A stretch of DNA of 64,000 nt from the NCBI RefSeq assembly GCF_000702505.1, contig NZ_JNIM01000001.1, forward strand, positions 1,054,001-1,118,000. Direction: 5' to 3'. The number at the start of each line of letters is the position of its first letter. The stretch's first letter is position 1. Positions 7,601-16,123 of the stretch are shown in pieces. This DNA is from Thermogemmatispora carboxidivorans (lineage in GTDB: Bacteria; Chloroflexota; Ktedonobacteria; Ktedonobacterales; Ktedonobacteraceae). The position numbers and the translations under genes are program-made. Below the pieces are notes generated by a model. It was not told the DNA's origin, searched no databases, and worked only from the letters and a program-made list of their open reading frames with translations.

Positions 7601-10599
7601 GTCTTGCCCGCACCGACCACATGGCCGATCAGTGCGCTCCTGCTTTGCAAGATGCGCCAGACGGCGCTTTTTTGGTGGGGATCGAGATCGTTGTTACGCA
7701 GGCCGATGCGATTCATTCCTGGCAGCGTCAGATGCGAGCCATTAAAGGTGCGCAGGCGAATATTATTGAACCGGTCGTTATAGATCCGAGCCAGACGCTC
7801 GGCTCTCTCTGGATCTTCCCATACCCATATAGCGAAGCGGTCCCTGATTTTCTGCTGCGCCTCGCGGGCTGCGATAGTTTCTTCCTGGTTGACCACCCTT
7901 GTTCCATCGGTCAACGTGTCGTAAACGGTGGGCGTTCGGAGGTTAAGCGCGTCTTCGATCAAGTCAGAGGCGTGTACGCGCTTGGTGCCGTAGGTCGTCG
8001 TGTTGGCAACGGTGCGGTCGGCAAAATAATCGAGCCTTACGCTCCACGTTGCTATCGCCTCGGCATGGGCAACAGTCACATCATGGGCGGGAACCTGCAA
8101 TAGCTCGCAGATAAACCGCTGCACATCCTCTTTGGGTATCCACGCCGCGCCCAGCCTCGCGCTGATGTCGCCGGGCGGTATGTCGGGTGGCTGCACGGAT
8201 TTAAGGGCTTCGACATTAGGCTGATAAGCAGGATTGATTGCCGCCGCTGCGGTTGCGGCACGCAGCTTCGCCCGCACGTCGCCGCTCAGGTATTCGTCCG
8301 CCGTCTCCCACTGGCCGCCCTCTGGGTTGCGGTATACCTGGCCGGAAAGCTCTGCCTGCATTTCGGCATCGGTAAAACCCGTTAGCTCCCCCATGCGCTG
8401 CCAGTCGATGCGGCCCGTCTCGTTGAGGGATACAGTGAGTGCCTCTATCGCCGTCTCGACGCTCTCAACTGGCTTGTAGCGCTCCAGCGTGCGTTGCGTA
8501 AATATCGCGGTCTTGGTTGCGGCCTTGGTTTCGGGGTCAAAGTTTTCCAGGGAGAGAAGAAGGGGCAGGTCGGGGTCGCCAGCATAGGCGCGGAAATTCT
8601 CGCGTATGGAAAGGTAGCCGTGCCGCTTTACAAAACCGTCATAGACGCGGTTTAGCTCCTGCCGCGCCCGGACGATTTCCGGCTCTGGCGCGTCGTCTAG
8701 CTGCGTCCGCAGCACCTCGCGTACCGCGTCGCGCACTTGCATCATGCCGCGCACACGCCCTGCCGCTGCTGCCGTCATATGCACCTGCTCGAAACTGTCA
8801 CCCCGACGAATGACGATCTGACCGTCCACGATCGCATACGCGCCGTCCTTGACGCCGATAAAGCGCTCCGGAGTGGCTATCAACAGACCATGCGCCGGAG
8901 CGCGGCGGCCCTGGTAGCGAGGGAGATACACGCCTTCAGGAAGCGCCTTCAGGGCCTCCTGCAATTTCCCCGGCGTCAGCTCTCCGACAAGCGTTGGCTC
9001 GTCAGCGCGGTACATACCACGGATGAGCTTCATCTCGCCGAGCATCATTTCAGGATGCCTGATGTAATATTCGTTGAGCGTTATCTCATGGCCATCTACC
9101 CAGGTAGTGCCCGTCTCCGCCCACTGCTCTCCTGTCGGCTCCGTTCCTTCTTCACGCTTGCGCAGAAACAGAATATCCGTCACCACTTCCGTCCCGGCAT
9201 TGCCTTTGAAGGCTGTATTGGGCAGACGGATTGCGCCTATGAGGTCGGCCTTGTCGACGAGGTGCCTACGGATAACGTCATCCTTCTTATCCATCGTGTA
9301 ATGACTGGTGATCAGCGCCATCACGCCGCCAGGACGCACTTTTTCCAGCGACTTGGCAAAGAAATAATCGTGGATGGAGCTTCTTAGACGGCGAGGCATA
9401 CTGGGATCGTGAACGCCATAATCCCCAAACGGGACATTGCCTACCACCACGTCGAAATAATCATCGGGGAGCTGCGTTTCTTCAAACCCCTTATGGAGCA
9501 CTCTCGCATCCGGGTAAAGCTTCTTAGCAATTCTCGCCGTGATAGAATCCAGCTCTACGCCTGTGCGGTGGGTGGGCTGCTGGTGCTCTGGTTGAAGACC
9601 AAAGAAATGGCCAACGCCCATTGACGGCTCCAGCACTTCCGCGCCTTCTTTCAGTCCCAGGCGTTCCATGCCTTTCCAGATCGCTTCAATCACGACGGGC
9701 GAGGTGAAATGCGCGTTCGGGGTCGTTGCCCTGGCCGATTCATATTCCTCATCAGTAAGAAGCTGTCTCAGCTCGGCGGCGATAACCGTTTGCCAGTCAC
9801 GATTCATCCGCTGCGTGATTGGGTCCAGTCTCCAGTTATCGAAACATTGAGCAAGCGCCCCCCAGCCGGCGTACCGGACCAGGACCGCCTTCTCTTCCTC
9901 CATCGCTTCGCGGTCTTCCTCCTCAAGCTTTTTCAGGAGCTTAATCGCGGCGATATTGGCCTCGGCCTTTTCCTTCAGGCTGCCTGAGCCGATCCCGTGT
10001 TCCGGCGTTATTCGGAGATCGCGGGAGGCTCGCGGTTCTGGTTCAGGGTCGTCGAGGATGACTCTTCTTCCGGGCCGGGCAGGAGAATCTGATCGACTGC
10101 TATCTCCCAGGCCGCTTGGTGGCTCATCTTCTGTATCACTTCCAGTTCGTACAGCAGATCGTTGAGTCTCTCCACCTCTGCTTCCAGGGCCGTCTCCAAC
10201 CGATTCTCCCGCTGAAGCTCCATCAGCAGCGCCGGATTGTGATTCTGCCAGATTCTCAAAACTAAGCTGGTTAATGCGTCGGTCATATGGCTGCTCCGAT
10301 TGTGTGGTGTCTTTTTTCTGCTCGCTATCAGTATCCAGCAGGTCTTCCAGAGAAGCCTGCACTACGCCTTCCGCCGATCTTGCGTTTTTTCTTGCCTGCC
10401 TTGTCCGTTGCGGCACGGGCTGGCCGAACACAGGAGGCCCGGATGCTGCTCCAGGCCGCTCTTTGCGCTGCAATGAGGACTGCCTTGTCTGGCTAGATTC
10501 CTCAACGAGCTGGCTAAAGATACCCGGCTGTACTATACCTTCCGGCAGGCGCTTTCCTGCTTTCTCAGGCGGCAGTTTCGGAGGGGAAGAAGTAGCCAT
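4621..10599 (-). CDS. Giant N6-adenine methylase / SNF2-type helicase of mobile elements
   Basis: 1,992 residues. Order: low-complexity acidic leader (1-200); a conserved lead-in with LRITPEHGIGSG and AVLVRYAGWGAL; a SAM-dependent methylase with PSMGVGHFFG (~329) and NVPFGDY (~390); an SF2 helicase with GHVVGAGKT (~996), VDEADMYKN (~1160), FATGTPISNT, and QRDGRILRQG (~1486); a coiled segment; and a C-terminal Toprim-like domain (~1845-1960). Proteins of this architecture are common on integrative and conjugative elements and plasmids and are thought to help the element in a new host, perhaps by protecting entering DNA; the exact role is unsettled. The Toprim domain has lost its catalytic acids (see findings). 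A nested ORF overlaps the leader. Confidence 0.88.
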   Translation of the reverse strand: MATSSPPKLPPEKAGKRLPEGIVQPGIFSQLVEESSQTRQSSLQRKERPGAASGPPVFGQPVPQRTRQARKNARSAEGVVQASLEDLLDTDSEQKKDTTQSEQPYDRRINQLSFENLAESQSGAADGASAGESVGDGPGSRGGETQRSAVRTGSDTEDEPPSGLGDSSRSDSPARPGRRVILDDPEPEPRASRDLRITPEHGIGSGSLKEKAEANIAAIKLLKKLEEEDREAMEEEKAVLVRYAGWGALAQCFDNWRLDPITQRMNRDWQTVIAAELRQLLTDEEYESARATTPNAHFTSPVVIEAIWKGMERLGLKEGAEVLEPSMGVGHFFGLQPEHQQPTHRTGVELDSITARIAKKLYPDARVLHKGFEETQLPDDYFDVVVGNVPFGDYGVHDPSMPRRLRSSIHDYFFAKSLEKVRPGGVMALITSHYTMDKKDDVIRRHLVDKADLIGAIRLPNTAFKGNAGTEVVTDILFLRKREEGTEPTGEQWAETGTTWVDGHEITLNEYYIRHPEMMLGEMKLIRGMYRADEPTLVGELTPGKLQEALKALPEGVYLPRYQGRRAPAHGLLIATPERFIGVKDGAYAIVDGQIVIRRGDSFEQVHMTAAAAGRVRGMMQVRDAVREVLRTQLDDAPEPEIVRARQELNRVYDGFVKRHGYLSIRENFRAYAGDPDLPLLLSLENFDPETKAATKTAIFTQRTLERYKPVESVETAIEALTVSLNETGRIDWQRMGELTGFTDAEMQAELSGQVYRNPEGGQWETADEYLSGDVRAKLRAATAAAAINPAYQPNVEALKSVQPPDIPPGDISARLGAAWIPKEDVQRFICELLQVPAHDVTVAHAEAIATWSVRLDYFADRTVANTTTYGTKRVHASDLIEDALNLRTPTVYDTLTDGTRVVNQEETIAAREAQQKIRDRFAIWVWEDPERAERLARIYNDRFNNIRLRTFNGSHLTLPGMNRIGLRNNDLDPHQKSAVWRILQSRSALIGHVVGAGKTATIAATCMEQKRLGLRKKPMIVVPNHLVEQWGAAFLQLYPQANIFVAGKEHFTAGNREKAMARIATGNYDAVIISQKSFEALPVSDATFNHFMRKQLASLEDALLEARAEKGDNRSIVKQLEKAKMRLETKIADRLKREHKDDGVTWEQLGIDQIFVDEADMYKNLGFTTKMNRIAGLSNTESNRAMDMYMKTRYLAERGGGIVFATGTPISNTMAEMYTLMRYLAPQMLQAAGLEHFDAWAANFCEPVTALELAPDGSGYRMNTRMAKFVNLPELLSMFRSFADIQTAEMLHLPRPAIEGGKPKVVVSPASSELKDYVERLVVRAQQLRQVDPRVDNMLKITGDGRKAALDMRLVNATAEPGPGSKVYMAVDNIYHVWKETAAQRSTQLVFCDLSTPTGDGFNIYAEIRARLIERGIPAKEIAFIHDADTDAKKKELFDAVNAGRIRVLLGSTEKMGAGTNVQQKLIAVHHLDAPWRPRDIEQRDGRILRQGNENKQVQIYRYVTEGSFDAYMWQLLETKARFIGQVTSGDVTVREAEDLESGALSFAEIKALASGNPLVLEKVEIDTEMRRLDALRAAHINQQIEIGKQMRILPSRVEQSREYHAGLLVDIAMRDRHNTPEFAMTIGGQVITGKRAREAAGKAILQEIAAAHDGRGGAITIGSYRGFAISTTCGKKSAPRLYLRGRNSYEISVNMGNPLGTIASIDYALRRLDHSAEVELAAIKRMEKELADYQVQHGRIFEHEEQWQAMQEKQRQINQRLELGKDEAQVVAEPEQAGRKEEIERDSAVPSPANAQVGLPGTRTTKPEEERGITDQTRAAFASPIFFEGLFACQVGGGRINRIVISQSPEDAMSFYQFLSGEYGLYICIPCAPEELSSAQSRKVREALMDLRTRVVTATNGNPTGEKIAVFISSIRQDAVRVRPARPDRRDLQYECWTDVLTERRKPPLRQLPAVGKQAPESAHEVTPSVTPMNWGGRGRSAIPPSDPTV
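10008..10286 (-). CDS. Possible nested gene inside the methylase-helicase leader
   Basis: A 92-codon ORF in another frame of the same strand, wholly inside the 4621-10599 gene, where the main frame is low complexity. The nested product looks like a genuine helical protein: VLRIWQNHNPALLMELQ, then a leucine-rich coiled coil (RLNDLLYELEVIQKM) and AAWEIAVDQILLP. It faintly recalls small TnpV-like helical proteins of mobile elements, but this is a guess. It may be a true overlapping gene, or a remnant over which the big gene's leader was extended. Confidence 0.35.
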   Translation of the reverse strand: MTDALTSLVLRIWQNHNPALLMELQRENRLETALEAEVERLNDLLYELEVIQKMSHQAAWEIAVDQILLPGPEEESSSTTLNQNREPPAISE

Positions 10600-10683
10600 C
10601 GTCCTTCACATCGCAGTTGATAAACAGAATATTTCATGCAAAATAATATAATTTTATGGTTAATAAACAGTTAAAGCTGGAGA

Positions 10684-10734
10684 GGAAGGGGGTGATGGGG
10701 AGCGCTGGCGTCCCCTTGGGGAAGGGGAGGCAGG
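10684..10734 (+). repeat. 51-bp inverted repeat, copy A (carries a ribosome site and start codon)
   Basis: Exact reverse complement of 19898-19948. It contains GGAAGGGGGTGATG, i.e. the ribosome site and start codon of the adhesin gene, and its first 13 codons. The length is a multiple of three and it is open in frame in both locations. Confidence 0.8.
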
Positions 10735-12695
10735 CTCAGTCGGGATTCAATCTCATCCAGATCAGCATATTGCTTACAGTCGCGTCTCTGGTCATAGTGG
10801 CGGTGCTTCCCACTCCCCAGGCCGAAATTCAGCACGATGCGACCAGCGTTATCAGGATGAATGCCATTCTGACAGCCCTGCGCCAGTACCAGGTTGCTAA
10901 TGGAGTATTGCCCTGTCCCGCCGATCCAACCCAGCCCATCGGCAGCAGCAGCTACGGCGTTGCGGCGGCCAAGCCAGGAACAACGAACAATTGTACGGGC
11001 GGTTCTCCGGCAGCGGCTTATGCTGACAGCACCAATCATATCGCCATCGGCATGGTTCCAGTGACCTCGCTCGGCTTGTCCTATGACTATGCGCTTGACG
11101 GATGGGGCCGCGACATCACCTACGCAGTTGATACCAACGCCACTGCGTTTTATTGCCCCTGGAATGTTTTGCCCGGCACGATCTGGGTCAATGACAACGG
11201 AAATATCCATAATACAGTCGTTGCCCTGGTAAGTCACGGCAAGGACGGCTTCGGGGCGTGGTTGCCGCTTGCAGGGAGCACCGGAACGGCGAAACGCTTT
11301 GACTCCGGCTCTACTGATACTGCCCAGGCCGACAACGCCCAAGTTCAACACGGCGGAGGACTTACCGCCAACGGGGCTGGACAGTTCCAAAGCTTTGTCA
11401 ACAAAAGCACTACCAATACATTCGATGACCATGTAGTGTATAGCAGCACGCAGTTCAACATAAACGCCATACCGCAGTCATACGTCGCGAGCGCGGCATA
11501 CGCGGCAGCGAAGGCTGCCGCCTGCTCCTGCTCGCCGACCTATCGCTCCATCACTATCGACCATACTAAGGTTGGGGCTATTAGCGGCACGGATCTCACG
11601 AATTTCCCCATGCTATTCGCCGGTGTGTACCCTTACCTGGCAACCCAGGCCAACGGGGGCCAGGTGAAAAACAGCAACGGCTATGATATCAAGTTCACCT
11701 CAGACGCAGCGGGCACAACATTGCTGGCTTATGAACAGGAAAGCTATAACCAGACCAACGGAGCAGTTAATTACTGGGTTAATATACCCACGCTTTCCCA
11801 TGCGACCGATACGGTTATCTACCTGCAATACTGCACCGCAAACCAGACGGACCAGTCCAATAAAGCGGGCATATGGACGAGCGGCAACACCTATCGGGGG
11901 GTGTGGCATTTCGGCTCTGGCGCGAATGGATCGAGCGCGACCAATGCCAACTCCGCTTCTATTCTGTCCTCAAGCTGGTGCAGTATTCCGCCCACCACCA
12001 CATCGCCGTTTGGAACCGGCTCGGCAGTTTCCTTCAACAATCCCTCCTATAACGGCTACTGTATGTGGATAGGGAATGACCCCACATATGACATGTATGA
12101 GAATACCAGCACATTTACAGTCGAGGCTTGGGTCAATAAAACCGACCATTCATGGCACTGGTACAACGACTGGATTGTTACGTCGGCGGAGGCGAGTGGC
12201 GGCGACCCCAGCACTTCTCTGGCTACCGGTGCAAACTCCAGCACCTGGGGCCTTGCGAGCACCAGCACCTTCTCCAACAACGTCCCACCTGCAGACAACT
12301 GTCCAACCCTCTATCTGCTGAGTTCATCCAATGTTACGTCCCGTACTGTGAGTAGCGTTTGTCCCGCTCTGAACACCTGGTACCATGTGGCGGCAACGAG
12401 AAATGGCACTTCCTGCTCGATATATGTGAATGGTACCCTAGCAGGGCAGAATACCGGTTGCCCTGCGGTGTTATCAAACACAGGCAACGGAACGGGGGCA
12501 GGAGACAGTCCTAACGGCGATCAGTCAGAAATCTATATGGACGAGCTGCGCTTCTCCACCACCTCGTACTCCGCCGATTGGATCAACACCGAATACAATA
12601 ACCAGGCATGGCCGGATAAAGCAGGCACTGGGGTTAGCGGGACAAGCGCAACCAGCGGCTTCTATACAGTAGGAAACGCGGTAGCATCGCGATAA
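10695..12695 (+). CDS. Type IV pilin-like adhesin with DUF2341 and LamG-like domains
   Basis: About 666 residues from the ATG at 10695, which has a strong GGAAGGGGG ribosome site; the frame is open upstream to 10656. A 17-residue leader ends in QSG before FNLIQISILL, a prepilin peptidase site followed by a ~22-residue hydrophobic helix. Position +5 is Gln instead of the usual Glu, as in tip-located minor pilins of the GspK kind. Next comes a Cys-containing pilin-like region, a DUF2341 domain (DHTKVGAI, NYWVNIPTL, VIYLQYC), and a concanavalin/LamG-like fold (FTVEAWVN, WYHVAATRNG, IYVNGTLAG). Likely a surface adhesin displayed on pili, perhaps promoting mating contact. It diverges from the methylase-helicase gene. 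The pilus assembly machinery is not in this window. Confidence 0.75.
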   Translation: MGSAGVPLGKGRQAQSGFNLIQISILLTVASLVIVAVLPTPQAEIQHDATSVIRMNAILTALRQYQVANGVLPCPADPTQPIGSSSYGVAAAKPGTTNNCTGGSPAAAYADSTNHIAIGMVPVTSLGLSYDYALDGWGRDITYAVDTNATAFYCPWNVLPGTIWVNDNGNIHNTVVALVSHGKDGFGAWLPLAGSTGTAKRFDSGSTDTAQADNAQVQHGGGLTANGAGQFQSFVNKSTTNTFDDHVVYSSTQFNINAIPQSYVASAAYAAAKAAACSCSPTYRSITIDHTKVGAISGTDLTNFPMLFAGVYPYLATQANGGQVKNSNGYDIKFTSDAAGTTLLAYEQESYNQTNGAVNYWVNIPTLSHATDTVIYLQYCTANQTDQSNKAGIWTSGNTYRGVWHFGSGANGSSATNANSASILSSSWCSIPPTTTSPFGTGSAVSFNNPSYNGYCMWIGNDPTYDMYENTSTFTVEAWVNKTDHSWHWYNDWIVTSAEASGGDPSTSLATGANSSTWGLASTSTFSNNVPPADNCPTLYLLSSSNVTSRTVSSVCPALNTWYHVAATRNGTSCSIYVNGTLAGQNTGCPAVLSNTGNGTGAGDSPNGDQSEIYMDELRFSTTSYSADWINTEYNNQAWPDKAGTGVSGTSATSGFYTVGNAVASR

Positions 12696-12700
12696 AAGAA

Positions 12701-12730
12701 CCCTCGGCGGGGGAAGAACCTCGCCGAGGG
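12701..12730. terminator. Hairpin after the adhesin gene
   Basis: CCCTCGGCG / CGCCGAGGG with a 12-nt loop, 5 bp after the adhesin stop and between converging genes. No T-run follows, so it may be a bidirectional or weak terminator. Confidence 0.5.
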
Positions 12731-12766
12731 CTGATTGTGTTCACACTGTGAAACAGCGTTGCTTGG

Positions 12767-13504
12767 TTATGGCGCCGTTGTCACCATATTATCAGGCGGT
12801 GGAGCGGTTGCCCGCGTCCTCCGCCGCTGGATCTGGACTTCCAGATCGGGGGAGATCCCGGTCGGGATGCCTGCGGTTTCGTCCAGGGAGCGCTGTTTAA
12901 CCTGGCCTGGCCCTCCGTGGTAGTACTCCATGTTCTCGCCCATCACCTCGCTATCCACCAGATTGTCAAGCTGGTCCAGCATCATATTGATTGAGCGCTC
13001 GTAATCATACGACTCGAACGCGAACAGGCAGAGGGCCGCCACCATCAGGTAAATGCCTAGTAATCTTTGCACTCCGGTCAGAGCAAACAATCCTCCCACT
13101 ACCAGTACAACAGCCGGATCGACAAAACGCTTTACCGAGCTGTCATTGAGTGGCAGGAACGCGAACCAGCTAATGCCCCTGCTGCGGCTGTGCCAGGGGA
13201 CGCCCTGTTTGATGTCGCGCCAGCGCAGGGCGCGTTGCACGAATCCCCAGATCAGGAAAGCCAGTGCAAAGAGGACGAGCAGGAACGCATTGGACGAAGC
13301 GAGGGGAGTGGCGGGTGATACTGTGAATATCGCCGCGATCCAGAAGAAGAGGGCTGAAATGATCAGGCGCGGCTGGCTGATGAAGCGATAGCCGAGCCGA
13401 CGGCGCAGCAACACCATCACTGGAAATGCGATGGTATAGACGATATTCGCGCCAATTTCAATTTTCTGCGCGATAGTCGTACCCTGCTGTTGTTGCATCT
13501 GCAT
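12767..13504 (-). CDS. Multi-pass membrane protein next to the coupling ATPase
   Basis: About 245 residues from the ATG at 13504, which has an AAGGTGG site; a GTG at 13513 is an alternative. Hydrophobic segments are visible at IVYTIAFPVMVLL, LIISALFFWIAAIF, AFLLVLFALAFLIWGF, and a pair VVLVVGGLFALTGV and GIYLMVAALCLFAF, followed by an acidic and then Arg/Pro-rich cytosolic tail. It follows the VirD4-like gene on the same strand after a short gap, so it may anchor or assist the coupling ATPase, which itself shows no membrane segments. That role is inferred from position only. No family recognised. Confidence 0.6.
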   Translation of the reverse strand: MQMQQQQGTTIAQKIEIGANIVYTIAFPVMVLLRRRLGYRFISQPRLIISALFFWIAAIFTVSPATPLASSNAFLLVLFALAFLIWGFVQRALRWRDIKQGVPWHSRSRGISWFAFLPLNDSSVKRFVDPAVVLVVGGLFALTGVQRLLGIYLMVAALCLFAFESYDYERSINMMLDQLDNLVDSEVMGENMEYYHGGPGQVKQRSLDETAGIPTGISPDLEVQIQRRRTRATAPPPDNMVTTAP

Positions 13505-13592
13505 GTCTTCCACCTTGTTTTCATTAAGAATGTCCTTACAAAATCAATCACCAATCGAAGCCGCCCCACAGGACCTTTTCCACCTCCTTTCA

Positions 13593-15011
13593 TCATGTTC
13601 TCTGGTTGAATGTGAGCAGCTTGTAAGGTAACCCCTCGAAGAGGTGACCGCCCTTGTAAACGATACATTCGACCAGGAAGTTATTCACATCGCCCCCTCG
13701 CTTGAGCGTCGTAAACTCAGACGGCTCAACAAAGTACCGGCGCTGCTCGCTTCGCGAGACGCCGCCGGTTGCTCCCTGCTCGCTGCGGTTCGAGCTGGTA
13801 CTGGTTACATTGACCCAGCGCTCGCCCAGCAGCTTCGCGGCCCATTCATTCGTGTCGCCACTATTCTGACAGAAGAATTTCGCCTGCAAATTTCCCAGCA
13901 GGCTATCCACCGCGTCGTCATTGCCCAGCACGCGCCGGTAACTCTCCCGGTTCTGGGTGAGGTAGACGGTGCAGCCTCCCGCCGAGCGGGCAACCGCCTG
14001 ATACTCGGCGTCAAAGTCACTGACGAAGTTCTGGGCCTCATCGGCCCACAGGAACACCGGGCGCAGATAGCCACGCTGCGGCTGCATGCGGCGGAGCACG
14101 GCGACCTGGAAACAATATTTCCATGCCAGGTTGGCGACACGACCAGCCAACCGGTATTCCTGAACGGGGAGATCGACAATGATGATCTTGCCTGCAAAGG
14201 CGTCCTCCGGCCTGACGGTCGTATCGGTCGAAAAAAGCTTCCTGAGCGGGCGGGTGATAAAGGGACGCACTAACATGGAGAACGACAACACAATAATGCT
14301 GCGGGTTTTCTCCGAAAGCACCGGGAACTCCCGCAGCCAGTAGTTTTTGCATTCTTCCAAGTCCTGCCGCAAATCGGACGGGGCGGTGGTCAGCTTGTCC
14401 TCCGCCTCCCGGATGATGGCAGCGCAGGCGCTCGCCTTTTGCCAGTCCGGGTCTTCCAGTTCCTTGAGGCTGGTCGGCGCGGTTGTGACGATCGAGCGCA
14501 ACAGTGGCAGAGAAACCGGCAGGCCGGCGAAGATGGGCAAGTCTACGAGGTTGGTCAGGAGGTGGTGGAGGGCATCGTCGAAAAACTTGTTCTCGCCGCC
14601 GTTCTCATCCTTCCCGGCGTTGCCGGCGATTGCTCCGGCCAGTTCGTCGAGCAGGGCTACGATATTGATGGTCAGGCCCCCGCCCTCCCCTGCCCGGCTC
14701 GCTTCCCAATCCAGGAAATTAAACCGCGCCTGGCCGGCTCCATTCACGATCACCAGGTCGTCCTCCCTGCCGGCATCCCTGGCCCATCTCTCCCACTGGT
14801 ATCGCTCTTCCTTCTTCGCACACAGCACCAGGCCGCCGAAATCATTAGCGAGGTATCCGAGCGCAAGATGTTTGGCTACGCCGCTTGTCTTGCCGGAGCC
14901 GGTGGCCCCGAAAACCGCTACCCCGGTTAATGCATCGGCCAGCCGGAACGCCTGGCCCCTTCCCCAATCCCGAATCACGGTGAGCGGGTGAAAGTCGGGA
15001 AAATTGGTCAT
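13593..15011 (-). CDS. Type IV coupling protein (VirD4/TraD-like ATPase)
   Basis: About 472 residues starting at MTNFPDF. Walker A is GATGSGKTSG near residue 40 and Walker B is VFLWADEAQNF near 345; the C-terminal part has the TraM-recognition-like layout (YLTQNRESYRRVLG, LQAKFFCQN). Coupling proteins pump the relaxase-DNA complex to the mating channel using ATP. Unlike VirD4 it has no N-terminal membrane segments, so the downstream membrane protein may supply the anchor. The gene is downstream of the relaxase and three small genes on the same strand. The presence of a coupling ATPase without VirB genes fits a mobilisable element using another element's channel. Confidence 0.85.
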   Translation of the reverse strand: MTNFPDFHPLTVIRDWGRGQAFRLADALTGVAVFGATGSGKTSGVAKHLALGYLANDFGGLVLCAKKEERYQWERWARDAGREDDLVIVNGAGQARFNFLDWEASRAGEGGGLTINIVALLDELAGAIAGNAGKDENGGENKFFDDALHHLLTNLVDLPIFAGLPVSLPLLRSIVTTAPTSLKELEDPDWQKASACAAIIREAEDKLTTAPSDLRQDLEECKNYWLREFPVLSEKTRSIIVLSFSMLVRPFITRPLRKLFSTDTTVRPEDAFAGKIIIVDLPVQEYRLAGRVANLAWKYCFQVAVLRRMQPQRGYLRPVFLWADEAQNFVSDFDAEYQAVARSAGGCTVYLTQNRESYRRVLGNDDAVDSLLGNLQAKFFCQNSGDTNEWAAKLLGERWVNVTSTSSNRSEQGATGGVSRSEQRRYFVEPSEFTTLKRGGDVNNFLVECIVYKGGHLFEGLPYKLLTFNQRT

Positions 15012-15092
15012 ACCTGCTCCCTTCATTGCCGTATATTACAACAACGCGCGAAACGGTTATTTTTTGCGATGCAAATACGGCGAGAAAGCAGC

Positions 15093-15136
15093 AGCCCCCT
15101 TTTTTCTTCCTACTGCCCTCGCGCCGCAGGCGCTTC
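15093..15136. repeat. 44-bp inverted repeat, left copy
   Basis: Matches the reverse complement of 17856-17899 at 43 of 44 positions. It contains the palindrome GCGCCGCAGGCGC. The two copies bracket the relaxase, oriT and accessory genes. It could be the end of a transposed cassette or a recombination site. Confidence 0.75.
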
Positions 15137-15138
15137 GG

Positions 15139-15630
15139 CTATTTCTTTCCCTTCGGCTCTTCCTCAACGCCCCTTACCACAAGTTCGAGGAACTCGATTA
15201 TCGGCTCATCTCTGCCGGGAGGTGTAAACCGCGTCGGATGATACTCCTGGACGAAAGCGCAAGTACCTTCAAACAGGGCTTCGTAAAGGGATTGCAGGTT
15301 CCGGCCAGCGATTTTTACTAGCAGGGCGCTGTATACTAAAACCAGCTCCTTCCCCTGGGGATCATAGACAATATCTATAAGGTAACGATAACTTGGGCTA
15401 TGCCAGGGTCCTTTTTTTGGACGGATCTGCAGGCGCTCCTGACTTCGGTCGCCTGGCCCGTATGCTGCATAATGGTGGGGATCGCCGGCCATCTGGTCGG
15501 AGGTCGCACTCTGACTGATCTGCCGAAACGCTGCTGGACTGATATGCCCGGCTATTTTCCGGCTGATGCCGCTGACCTGGGTCTCGCCGCTGCGAAATGC
15601 GGCTAATGGGTCATCAGAATCCTGGCTCAT
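15139..15630 (-). CDS. Hypothetical protein of the DPLxxFR family (A)
   Basis: 163 residues. The N-terminus MSQDSDDPLAAFRSGE shares DPLxxFR with the neighbouring gene at 15636 and with the gene at 27935. The C-terminal ~90 residues align with the 27935 product: YSALLVKIAGRNLQ against YSFMAVEVKGRNLR, then FVQEYH and PPGRDEPIIE against FIQEYH and PPGKDAPVIE. It is therefore half of a paralogous pair within the element. No known domain is recognised. It has a GAGGAAAGG ribosome site and follows the gene at 15636 by 5 bp in the mobilisation operon. Confidence 0.65.
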   Translation of the reverse strand: MSQDSDDPLAAFRSGETQVSGISRKIAGHISPAAFRQISQSATSDQMAGDPHHYAAYGPGDRSQERLQIRPKKGPWHSPSYRYLIDIVYDPQGKELVLVYSALLVKIAGRNLQSLYEALFEGTCAFVQEYHPTRFTPPGRDEPIIEFLELVVRGVEEEPKGKK

Positions 15631-15635
15631 GGTGA

Positions 15636-16121
15636 CTACCTTTCCTCTGGTTCTATGTCGGTATCTGGCTCTCTCTCAGTATTTCCCTGAGATGGACCCG
15701 CCAGCCCATGAGATACTTTTGCAACCGACCGACTTTCGTTTACCATTCCCGGTTGTTGTGGTGAACTTAATTCTTTCTTGATAACCTGGATATTGATAAA
15801 CGCCTGGATAGACGGCGTGCCATCATCCGTCCGGCCCAGTTCAGTCAGAGCGTCTTCGCACAGGTCAAGGGTATCGAGGATCATGGGAGCTAACTCCATC
15901 AGCCTGGCGCGTCTCTCCCCTTCCCGGTAGGTCCTTCCCAGATCGGGAATGAGCTTATAGGTGGTCGCGTAGTCCCTCATTCTTAGCCTGGAATTAGGGA
16001 TCTCATTCAGCACGTCTATTGCCAGTCCCAACGCCTGATGCTCCGTCAATGATCGCTGCTCCTGATCGGGAGACGCTGGTTGCTGCTTGCGCCGGAATGG
16101 CGCAAGGGGATCATCGCTCAT
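15636..16121 (-). CDS. Hypothetical protein with DPLxxFR N-terminus
   Basis: About 161 residues from ATG 16121 (a GTG two codons earlier is possible). The N-terminus MSDDPLAPFRRK carries the DPLxxFR motif shared with two other proteins of the element. The middle is helical (ALGLAIDVLNEIP, RLMELAPMILDTLDLCEDALTELG) and the tail is acidic and probably disordered. It is tightly packed between the small genes in the relaxase operon. No known family; a mobilisation accessory role is suggested only by location. Confidence 0.6.
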   Translation of the reverse strand: MSDDPLAPFRRKQQPASPDQEQRSLTEHQALGLAIDVLNEIPNSRLRMRDYATTYKLIPDLGRTYREGERRARLMELAPMILDTLDLCEDALTELGRTDDGTPSIQAFINIQVIKKELSSPQQPGMVNESRSVAKVSHGLAGPSQGNTEREPDTDIEPEER

Positions 16122-16123
16122 AA

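Noticed and set aside
6319..8103. 594-codon plus-strand ORF
   Set aside because: Antisense to the helicase domain with invariant motifs; His/Arg-rich shadow with no recognisable domain.
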